In this document: positions 6,276-12,185 of the stretch, piece after piece | Numbering within the stretch: position 1 is the first letter of the stretch | Layout of the letters: each line of letters begins with the position of its first letter | Program-made: the position numbers and the translations under genes | Notes under the pieces: model-generated | Database searches by the model: none | Told to the model about the DNA's origin: nothing | The model's input: the letters and a program-made list of their open reading frames with translations, nothing else | Assembly (NCBI GenBank): GCA_964604415.1 | Contig: CAZRYT010000012.1 | Coordinates: forward strand, 1 to 16,474 | Source of the DNA: CAZJQT01 sp964604415 | GTDB taxonomy: Bacteria; Patescibacteriota; Saccharimonadia; Saccharimonadales; CAZJQT01 | Length of the DNA: 16,474 nt | Reading direction: 5' to 3'

Positions 6276-7762
6276 GCACAACCGCACCCAATCGGCATTT
6301 TGAAGGTTTTATCAAAGCTGGTAACCCAGTTGGTGAGGTGGTTGGAGTCGATCGTTTTTTGATTACCGTTAGTGGCTTACAGCCATGCAATATCCACTCT
6401 CTTATATTGTTTGAAGATGGCAGTAAAGGTTATGTCCATCAAATCCACATTGACAGCGTGATAGTTTTGCACCTTGGCTCGACAGAACTGATGGTTGGCA
6501 TGGTCGCAGTCGTTCAGCACCAAGAGTTAGTTTGCAAAGTCGGCAAAGATTTTATCGGCCGGGTTATCTCTGCCACTGGCGAACCACTTGATGGTAAAGG
6601 GCCAATTGCGACTGATGCTACCTGGCCAGTTTTCAATGAGGCGCCACCAATCCATGCTCGTCAGTTATTGAGCGAGCAATTAGAAAGTGGCGTTATTACG
6701 ATTGATTCATTTTTCCCGCTGGTTCGTGGCCAACGCATGGCTTTGCTCGGCGATAGTAAGTCAGGTAAGAGTAGTTTAGTTACGCAGCTAACAATTAATC
6801 AAAAGAATACCGACCAAGTGGTCGTATATGCCATGATAGCCAAGCGACGTAGCGATATTGATGAGCTACTAGACAGGCTGGAAACTAATGGCGCTATGGA
6901 AAAAGCTATAGTAGTAGTCTCGACTTTGTCAGAATCATTAATTATGTGTTACCTAACACCTTACATTGCTTGCTCGATCGCCGAATATCTTTGGCAGCGC
7001 TGTGACCAGGATACTATCATTATCTACGATGACTTAACTTCACATGCCTACACTTACCGCGAAATTGCCCTGTCTAGCAATGTCAGCCCAGGACGCGATT
7101 CTTATCCGGGTGATATGTTTTTTGCCCATTCTTCGCTATTAGAGCGCGGTGGTCGGCTCAAACAAACTGGTAAGCACTTGACTTCAATACCGCTCGTTAA
7201 CGCCACAGGTGGCGACATAACAGCTTTTCTGCCGACCAATATCATGTCGATTACTGACGGCCAATGGATCTTGGATATGGATACTTTCAGGAAGGGTGTG
7301 CGGCCGGCTATTAATATTGGTTTGTCTGTTACCAGGGCTGGTGGCATTGGGCACAATAAACGCCAAAAAGATCTGGCCGCTAAAACCCTGAAAACGCTAG
7401 CCGACTTTCGCCAAGCCGAAGAATTTTCTCATTTTGGTTCAGAATTGGCTCTGGAATCCAAGCGAGCTTTAGCAACCGGTAAACGGGTGGAAGAGCTAGT
7501 TACCCAGAGCCCGAACGACACCTTTTCGCTCATGGCTCAGCAGTTAATGCTAGACATAATCTTGAACATGCCTGACGGTGGTCAGCTAGACATAGGCGCC
7601 CTAAAATTAAATGCCCCCGAGTTTGCTGCTAATCTCAAGCAAGAAGATGACTTTACCAAAGTGCGCGATGAACTAAAAGCTAAGTGCATCATAGAGGTAA
7701 AAGCTCAACCAGCTGCCCAGACTAAACCGGCCGATACCGAGGTAACAAAGGCCAGCCCATGA
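6272..7762 (+). CDS. atpA: F1-type ATPase alpha subunit
   Basis: A 496-residue non-catalytic nucleotide-binding subunit of the F1 hexamer, close to normal length (about 500-515). Residues 1-90 form the crown beta-barrel, and GRVISATGEPLDGKGPI (96-112) is a family landmark. The P-loop is GDSKSGKS at 160-167, where most alpha subunits have GDRQTGKT; the Lys is kept. Walker B is TIIIYDDLTSHAYTYRE, followed by PGRDSYPGDMF and LLERGGRL. NIGLSVTRAGG (348-358) contains Arg355, the arginine finger that completes the catalytic site on beta. The C-terminal helical domain is present and ends in an Ala/Lys/Thr-rich tail. GTG 6272 overlaps the delta stop by 4 bases, and the gamma ATG overlaps its own stop. 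Sequence is well conserved, so this is a genuine alpha and should support hydrolysis. Confidence 0.96.
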   Translation: MSTTAPNRHFEGFIKAGNPVGEVVGVDRFLITVSGLQPCNIHSLILFEDGSKGYVHQIHIDSVIVLHLGSTELMVGMVAVVQHQELVCKVGKDFIGRVISATGEPLDGKGPIATDATWPVFNEAPPIHARQLLSEQLESGVITIDSFFPLVRGQRMALLGDSKSGKSSLVTQLTINQKNTDQVVVYAMIAKRRSDIDELLDRLETNGAMEKAIVVVSTLSESLIMCYLTPYIACSIAEYLWQRCDQDTIIIYDDLTSHAYTYREIALSSNVSPGRDSYPGDMFFAHSSLLERGGRLKQTGKHLTSIPLVNATGGDITAFLPTNIMSITDGQWILDMDTFRKGVRPAINIGLSVTRAGGIGHNKRQKDLAAKTLKTLADFRQAEEFSHFGSELALESKRALATGKRVEELVTQSPNDTFSLMAQQLMLDIILNMPDGGQLDIGALKLNAPEFAANLKQEDDFTKVRDELKAKCIIEVKAQPAAQTKPADTEVTKASP

Positions 7763-8622
7763 AGCGACCCAACGAAGTCAAACGCGATGAACAGGCCATG
7801 ACGACTCTGAGTGGCCTGACAGGCGTCTTTGAAGGCATCGCCAGCATGCATATAGCCCAGATTAAGAACCAAGTCTTAAGCTCAACTGCTTTCTTTAATG
7901 CCCTGTGGCAAATCTATTCGCAGATAAAGGTCAGTCCTATTTTTGGCTTTGGTCGCAGTCAATCACAAGATGAAATTATTGATAAAGATTTGTATGTTCT
8001 GATCACGGCCGAAGGTGGTTTTAGCGGTGACATTGACCAGAAACTGATCAGACTCATGTTATCTACATATAACAAAGCAAAACACGACATTATCGTGATT
8101 GGCCACCATGGCGCCCTGCAACTGGCCCAGCGCGGGGTTACCTATAGTCGCTATTTCAAATTACCGGTTAAAGACCAGAACATTAACGTTACGCCTATCA
8201 TCCGTGAAGTTCAAAGATACCGCCTAACAACTGTTTTTTATCAAGAATATGTTTCTCTAATGGTGCAAGATGTTAAACATATTGAGCTGGCTTCGGCTGT
8301 CCAGAAGAGTGGTCAAGCCGCTACTAACGAAAACAAAGAATACATTTCCGAAAAAAACTACATCTTTGAACCTAGTACCCGTGAACTTATTGACCACCTG
8401 GAACGATCAATGATGCAGATTGCTGTAAGTCAGCTTATTTTGGACTCAAAACTGGCACAGTATGCTTCAAGGTTTAGGGCCATGTCGGTTTCACATGACC
8501 GAGCCCAGGAACTTGAAGCAGATTTGCACCTGGCTTATAACCGAGCTAATCGCGGCATAAGAGATGAACGCATCAAAGAGACGATTAATGGCCTTAAAGT
8601 ACACAAGATGAAGTCACTATGA
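7759..8622 (+). CDS. atpG: F1-type ATPase gamma subunit (divergent)
   Basis: A 287-residue central-shaft subunit that rotates inside the alpha/beta hexamer. Both long terminal helices are recognisable: the N-terminal one at about 10-60 and the C-terminal one from about 206 to 280 (STRELIDHLERSM, then LHLAYNRANRGIRDERIKET). The Rossmann-like middle domain begins LYVLITAEGGFSGDID (78-93), where ordinary gamma has a TDRGLCGGLN-type sequence. YIFEPS (201-206) is the typical YEP element. The N-terminal helix lacks the usual kIt.AM.mVa signature and instead reads LSGLTGVFEGIASM, so the shaft and foot surfaces are altered. A basic tail (KVHKMKSL) extends the C terminus. Start and stop overlap the neighbouring genes by 4 bases each (ATGA). 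Assignment is firm; divergence fits an unusual membrane partner. Confidence 0.93.
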   Translation: MKRPNEVKRDEQAMTTLSGLTGVFEGIASMHIAQIKNQVLSSTAFFNALWQIYSQIKVSPIFGFGRSQSQDEIIDKDLYVLITAEGGFSGDIDQKLIRLMLSTYNKAKHDIIVIGHHGALQLAQRGVTYSRYFKLPVKDQNINVTPIIREVQRYRLTTVFYQEYVSLMVQDVKHIELASAVQKSGQAATNENKEYISEKNYIFEPSTRELIDHLERSMMQIAVSQLILDSKLAQYASRFRAMSVSHDRAQELEADLHLAYNRANRGIRDERIKETINGLKVHKMKSL

Positions 8623-9593
8623 GTAGAGGCACTATAGTTGCAATTAAGGATTTGGTAGTACAGGTTCGGTTTGACAATGAATCACCCGCAATCGGTGAAA
8701 TAATCGTAGTTGAAAACCAACAAAAAACCCAATTTTTAGTTAATAGAATTGATAATGGCAACATTGCTCTATGCCTAAATATCAGAGGTGACAAAAATAT
8801 CCAAAAGGGTTTAGCAGTTGCTGGCAGTGGCAAGGGCATTGAAATACCAATCGGTGACAATACAATAGGTAGGATTATGAACTCATTGGGTGAACCATTA
8901 GATGGTCTTGACCCCATAAACAACCAGGATCAGCAGTATAAAAACATCTTCAAGCTAGCACCCAGGTCCAGTGTAATTAAAGTTAGCAAACCGGAAATAC
9001 TAGAAACCGGCATTAAGGTGATTGATTTCTTCACACCGTTTGTAAAAGGGCGCAAGATTGGCATTATTGGTGGTGCTGGCGTCGGTAAAACGGTGTTAAC
9101 TATGGAGTTAATCAATAACATTGCCAAAAGTGGGGCTGGCTTGTCGTTCTTTGTCGGTATTGGTGAGCGTATCCGCGAAGGTCATGAGCTATGGGAAACT
9201 CTCAAAGAAAATAAATTGCTGGCTAGCACCGTCATGTTTTTTGCCCAAATGAATGAAAACCCGGTAATGCGTTCTTTGATAGCCCAGTCGGCAGCGGCTC
9301 TTGCCGAGCACTTCCGTGATGATCAGAAAAAGAATGTTTTATTGTTTGCTGATAACATGTACCGTTTCGTCCAAGCCAAAAACGAACTATCAACTATCAT
9401 TGACCAAATACCCAGCGAAGGTGGCTANNNNNNNNNNNNNNNNNNNNNNNNNNNNNNNNNNNNNNNNNNNNNNNNNNNNNNNNNNNNNNNNNNNNNNNNN
9501 NNNNNNNNNNNNNNNNNNNNNNNNNNNGGCATTAAAGGTGATTTCTTCAGTCGCGAACAGATGCTTCAGTCAGTTGAGGAAATAATAGCTTAA
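8619..9593 (+). CDS. atpD: F1-type ATPase beta subunit, interrupted by an assembly gap
   Basis: This is the catalytic subunit of the F1 hexamer. Before the gap 270 residues are visible: the beta-barrel (MSRGTIVAIKDLVVQV), GRIMNSLGEPLDG, the P-loop GGAGVGKT at 151-158, GIGERIREGHEL with the catalytic Glu183, QMNENPVMR, Walker B VLLFADNMYRF with Asp245, and IDQIPSEGGY at the gap edge. After the gap 21 residues match the beta C terminus (GDFFSREQMLQSVEEI). Normal beta has about 185-190 residues after the GY position, so about 165 codons (near 500 bases) are missing and the 100 Ns are a placeholder; the DELSEED region and most of the C-terminal domain cannot be seen. Visible catalytic residues are intact, so ATP hydrolysis is expected. 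QMNENPVMRSLIAQSA differs from the canonical QMNEPPGAR.R. pattern. ATG 8619 overlaps the gamma stop by 4 bases. Confidence 0.94.
   Translation: MSRGTIVAIKDLVVQVRFDNESPAIGEIIVVENQQKTQFLVNRIDNGNIALCLNIRGDKNIQKGLAVAGSGKGIEIPIGDNTIGRIMNSLGEPLDGLDPINNQDQQYKNIFKLAPRSSVIKVSKPEILETGIKVIDFFTPFVKGRKIGIIGGAGVGKTVLTMELINNIAKSGAGLSFFVGIGERIREGHELWETLKENKLLASTVMFFAQMNENPVMRSLIAQSAAALAEHFRDDQKKNVLLFADNMYRFVQAKNELSTIIDQIPSEGGXXXXXXXXXXXXXXXXXXXXXXXXXXXXXXXXXXGIKGDFFSREQMLQSVEEIIA
9428..9527. other. Assembly gap (100 N) inside the beta subunit gene
   Basis: Exactly 100 unknown bases, the conventional placeholder for a gap of unknown size. The surrounding beta sequence implies that about 500 bases are really missing. 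Confidence 0.97.
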
Positions 9594-9877
9594 TGGCAGA
9601 GGCACCACCAATACCGACAACACGAGCCGGTAAACCCCAGATGGAAGTTAAAATCCATACCCCCTTCAAGGTGTATTTTGATGATCTAGCTGAGAGCGTG
9701 ACAGCCGTTAATGACACTGGTACCTTTGATATTTTACCCAAGCACCACAACTTCATGACGTTGCTAAATAAGGGCTACGTAATTGTCAGGCATGACAACA
9801 GAGAAGAAAAAATAGCCATTGTGCGCGGCATTATGCATGTTAAAGCCGACAAAGTAATAGTGTTTCTAGACGTTTAA
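9593..9877 (+). CDS. atpC: F1-type ATPase epsilon subunit, N-terminal domain only
   Basis: A 94-residue protein that closes the operon in the atpC position. Residues 17-94 fit the epsilon N-terminal beta-sandwich: MEVKIHTPFKVYFDDLAESV, then GTFDILPKHHNFMTLLNKG, matching the canonical G.fgILP.H..llt.L..G motif, then RGIMHVKADKVIVFL. In ordinary epsilon (about 130-140 residues) a two-helix C-terminal domain follows that can block rotation; here the protein stops at once, so that inhibitory arm is absent. There is a 16-residue proline-rich N-terminal extension. If ATG 9641 were used instead, the extension would vanish, but no ribosome site supports it. The start codon overlaps the beta stop by one base (TAATG). 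Short epsilons occur elsewhere in bacteria, so this alone is not decisive. Confidence 0.85.
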   Translation: MAEAPPIPTTRAGKPQMEVKIHTPFKVYFDDLAESVTAVNDTGTFDILPKHHNFMTLLNKGYVIVRHDNREEKIAIVRGIMHVKADKVIVFLDV

Positions 9878-9881
9878 CGAC

Positions 9882-9899
9882 CGACCGTTAAAACGGTTG
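9882..9899. terminator. Possible hairpin between convergent genes
   Basis: ACCGTT (9884-9889) and AACGGT (9892-9897) form an inverted repeat between the end of the epsilon gene and the convergent PKD-protein gene, whose stop codon lies inside it. There is no T-run on either side, so a strong intrinsic terminator is not supported; a weak bidirectional one is possible. Confidence 0.3.
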
Positions 9900-10778
9900 T
9901 TGGCCGCGTTCGATTTTGCGCCTAATAGCCTGGCGTTCATAGCGTTTACCCAACCAAAAATTAAAAATCAGTAGAGGGACAGCTAGGGCGACGGGTTGCC
10001 ACAGGGTCTGAGTCTTGATAATTGGATTTTGAGAGTTTTGACCGGAGCTATTGGCTTGAGTTGCTGCACCATTAGCCAAACCAACAACTTGGAGGAAGGC
10101 CGAAGCCCCTGTGTTGTCGGACGCATTGATGGTAATGTTGTAGATGCCAGGGCTATCATAGACATGATCAATTTCAAACGTGCCAGCGAATTGCAGACTC
10201 TTTAAGTCAGTTGGTTTACCGTCGCCCCAATCGATACTGACTGCGTAAGGACCCTGGCCGCCAGATAGGATGATTGGCCAAGCCAGTGTCTTGCCCGGAT
10301 CAACCCCGCGCTTAGCATAAACAGTCGTTAGACTCACCCTAGGGCCAATCCCTGGTACATTGCTAGAGAAGGTAACATTAATAGGGGCGGAATCAGGACT
10401 AGCCTGATCAAGAGCGTCGTAGGCTCTAGCGATAATTTGGTTTAAACCGATAAATAGGTCTATTTGTAACGAGTAGCTGCCGTTTTTACATTGGGTAGCA
10501 CCGGCAAAAACGTTATTCTTGAAAATCTTGATGAGCAAGTCATTGGTACAAAGACCACTAACGGTTATTGGTATGCTAGTAAAAGTTTGGCCGTCTTTGG
10601 GAACACCGACAGTTGGCGCAGTGGTCGGTGCTGGAGAGGAGATTTTACCCTGTAAACCAACGGCACTGTTCTGCGGATTATCAACTGCCGAAGCGACGCC
10701 ATTGATTACACCTAGCAAACAGACTAGCACGGCAAGACCCAGCACCCATGATCTCAAGCCACGTTGAATTAATTGCAT
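9888..10778 (-). CDS. Secreted type I membrane protein with Ig-like and PKD domains
   Basis: A 296-residue surface protein. A signal peptide covers residues 1-31 (cleavage probably after GVASA). Residues about 50-136 look like an Ig-like/bacterial adhesion domain, with Cys77 and Cys97 placed to form a disulfide. Residues about 146-233 are a PKD-type domain: SIDWGDGKPTD (181-191) and HVYDSPGIYNITINASDNTG (205-224) carry the WGDG and Y...G.Y.v.......G signatures. A Ser/Asn/Gln-rich linker (about 234-256) leads to a membrane helix at 260-277 and a strongly basic cytoplasmic tail. It is therefore anchored with its body outside. It has its own promoter and follows the DUF916-like gene. PKD domains usually mediate protein or carbohydrate contacts; the ligand here is unknown. 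The gene converges on the ATPase operon, 10 bases from the epsilon stop. Confidence 0.8.
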   Translation of the reverse strand: MQLIQRGLRSWVLGLAVLVCLLGVINGVASAVDNPQNSAVGLQGKISSPAPTTAPTVGVPKDGQTFTSIPITVSGLCTNDLLIKIFKNNVFAGATQCKNGSYSLQIDLFIGLNQIIARAYDALDQASPDSAPINVTFSSNVPGIGPRVSLTTVYAKRGVDPGKTLAWPIILSGGQGPYAVSIDWGDGKPTDLKSLQFAGTFEIDHVYDSPGIYNITINASDNTGASAFLQVVGLANGAATQANSSGQNSQNPIIKTQTLWQPVALAVPLLIFNFWLGKRYERQAIRRKIERGQQPF

Positions 10779-10788
10779 TTCTGGGGTA

Positions 10789-10817
10789 AGTTTAGCGGTT
10801 TACTGGTGTAAGCTCAA
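10789..10817 (-). promoter_or_regulatory. Promoter of the PKD-protein gene with overlapping palindrome
   Basis: On the minus strand TTGAGC (10812-10817) and TAAACT (10789-10794) are separated by 17 bases, and the ATG at 10778 is 10 bases after the -10 box, so the leader would be only about 3 bases. The palindrome TAAGCT-CA-AGCTTA (10809-10822) overlaps the -35 box and could be an operator. Confidence 0.45.
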
Positions 10818-10834
10818 GCTTATTGCCGCGTCAG

Positions 10835-11818
10835 TTACAGCCGACTGCGCTTTGCGGATCGGCGACGCACTAACCAAAAGATAAATACTACGATCAAGAC
10901 AACCAGCACGCCAGCAGTTATTAAACTCCAGATTGGCAAGTACCAGAAATTAGCCTTGGCGGTGATCAAGTCACCACTACCTTGGCTGTAGCCCAGGTTA
11001 GCTTCAATAGTGTAGCGGCCAAACCAACTACGTTTCGGCAGTTTATCAACAAATTTCCTAGTGCTACCAGGCAAGATGTTGGCTCGCGGTTGAGAGTTGT
11101 TAAATTCAATACTAGCAACTTCCTTGCCAAACATATCCTTGATCAGTATTTTGCCAAATGGCTTGACATGGATATCGCCAGTGTTCTCAAGCCGCGTAAC
11201 CAAGCTAACATCACCACTAGTTATCAAGCCGCGCGTACGTCCATCTGGCAAAGCCGCGCTTAGTTGCACTAGCTTCAATTGCTCCTTTAGGTCACCCGGT
11301 ACAGTAACTAAGACGATACTACCAACACTGGCGGTCAAACCAACGTTGGCTTGCTGACTGCCCACAATTGGCACGAACCTGATGGCACCATAGTAGCCAC
11401 CAGCAGCGGCGTCTGCAGGCACACTGACAGTAATGTCGACTTGCTTCTTTTCCTTAGGTCCAAGATTGATGTCTGGTAGGTTACTAACCAAAGTCTTAAA
11501 GCTATTCTTAGGCGCTGGGACGTTTGCGTCTAAAATTAGGCGCGGTTCGCCAGTTTCGTCATCGCTGGCTACAAAATCATTCACAATTACATGGGCAGTT
11601 GTGGCGATATTGGTAGGGTTCTCGATAGTAATTGTCAACTTTTGCTTAGAACCTTTATTTATACTTAGCTCGCTTCTTACCGGCGAGATTCTAAAGCCGT
11701 TGGCGCCAGAACTTTGGGCGGCTACATTTGAGCGCAGCGCCAATGGCAATAAGATTCCGATCACCAGAATTCCACGACCCAAAATAGTTTTTATTTGCCG
11801 GAACAACTTAATTCCCAT
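10835..11818 (-). CDS. DUF916-like (WxL-interacting-type) secreted membrane protein
   Basis: A 327-residue protein resembling the DUF916 membrane proteins found next to WxL surface proteins in Firmicutes. A signal peptide covers residues 1-34. The first Ig-like domain shows the characteristic FRISPVRSELSINKGSKQK (42-60) and ENPTN (66-70) region, then LGPKEKKQVDITVSVP and GGYYGAIRFVP (140-150). A second beta domain follows (about 175-275) with TRLENTGDIHVKPFGKILI, FGKEV and ILPGSTRKF. A membrane helix lies at about 296-316 and a basic tail (RRRSAKRSRL) is inside. These features, GYY-AIRF and the PGstR block, match the family layout, so the call is fair though made by eye. It is flanked by three secreted beta proteins upstream and a PKD protein downstream, the type of neighbourhood in which DUF916 proteins occur. 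ATG 11818 follows a -10 box by 5 bases. Confidence 0.75.
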   Translation of the reverse strand: MGIKLFRQIKTILGRGILVIGILLPLALRSNVAAQSSGANGFRISPVRSELSINKGSKQKLTITIENPTNIATTAHVIVNDFVASDDETGEPRLILDANVPAPKNSFKTLVSNLPDINLGPKEKKQVDITVSVPADAAAGGYYGAIRFVPIVGSQQANVGLTASVGSIVLVTVPGDLKEQLKLVQLSAALPDGRTRGLITSGDVSLVTRLENTGDIHVKPFGKILIKDMFGKEVASIEFNNSQPRANILPGSTRKFVDKLPKRSWFGRYTIEANLGYSQGSGDLITAKANFWYLPIWSLITAGVLVVLIVVFIFWLVRRRSAKRSRL

Positions 11819-11823
11819 ACTTG

Positions 11824-11829
11824 ATACTA
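11824..11829 (-). promoter_or_regulatory. -10 box of the DUF916-like gene
   Basis: TAGTAT on the minus strand, 5 bases before the ATG at 11818, implies a leaderless transcript. No clear -35 box is visible. Confidence 0.4.
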
Positions 11830-11843
11830 TCCTACCATCTCAG

Positions 11844-12146
11844 CTAAAAGTTTGCTAGACATATAAACGAAAGAGTGGTCGCATAGTAACCGGCAGCTTG
11901 ATCACTGGCGATGTTGGTTATAAAGCTAACAGTGTATTTTTTTGAATCAACGCCGCTAGAGTTAGCTATGATATCACCGGCAACGTATTGGAACTGATTA
12001 ACTGAATTATAGTTTGTNNNNNNNNNNNNNNNNNNNNNNNNNNNNNNNNNNNNNNNNNNNNNNNNNNNNNNNNNNNNNNNNNNNNNNNNNNNNNNNNNNN
12101 NNNNNNNNNNNNNNNNNGCGGTTGTTTTAGTCAGCCGTCTAAGCAT
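11844..12146 (-). CDS. Secreted beta-rich surface protein, gapped (third paralogue)
   Basis: Only the ends are known. The N terminus is MLRRLTKTT, compatible with a signal-peptide start, then 100 Ns, then about 57 C-terminal residues. The C terminus (YNSVNQFQYVAGDIIA, then YTVSFITNIA and GYYATTLSFI) is clearly related to the C terminus of the gene at 13458-14216 (YNTANQFKYAKSDIIA, YTISYIFNIS, GQYSFSHVLV). The true gene is certainly longer than the 303 bases drawn here, probably near 700-1200, because its relatives have 252 and 393 residues. The N and C parts share a frame only by virtue of the arbitrary gap length, so they could in principle belong to two different genes. A strong promoter (TTGCCA-16-TATAAT) sits just upstream. 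Probable surface protein; function unknown. Confidence 0.6.
   Translation of the reverse strand: MLRRLTKTTXXXXXXXXXXXXXXXXXXXXXXXXXXXXXXXXXXTNYNSVNQFQYVAGDIIANSSGVDSKKYTVSFITNIASDQAAGYYATTLSFICLANF
12018..12117. other. Assembly gap (100 N) inside a surface-protein gene
   Basis: Exactly 100 unknown bases, a placeholder for a gap of unknown length. The location inside one of three paralogous, low-complexity genes suggests a repeat-driven assembly break. Confidence 0.97.
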
Positions 12147-12157
12147 AAGCAGAGCTA

Positions 12158-12185
12158 ATTATAGATTAGTAAGTACCGGTGGCAA
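12158..12185 (-). promoter_or_regulatory. Strong promoter of the third paralogue, inside the end of the upstream gene
   Basis: On the minus strand TTGCCA (12180-12185), 16 bases, then a perfect TATAAT (12158-12163). The -35 box lies in the last codons of the preceding gene, whose TAA is at 12166-12168. The ATG at 12146 is 11 bases after the -10 box, so the leader is only about 5 bases. Confidence 0.6.

Noticed and set aside
4270..9877. V/A-type or N-type ATPase
   Set aside because: Gene order and alpha, beta, gamma and epsilon sequences are F1-type; the N-ATPase order begins with beta-epsilon and includes a, c and b in other positions.
9878..9900. Strong intrinsic terminator after epsilon
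   Set aside because: A short inverted repeat is present but no T-tract follows on either strand; kept only as a weak feature.
11433..11858. Open frame of 141 codons antisense to the DUF916-like gene
   Set aside because: The opposite strand has a signal peptide, family motifs, a membrane helix and a promoter; this frame has none.
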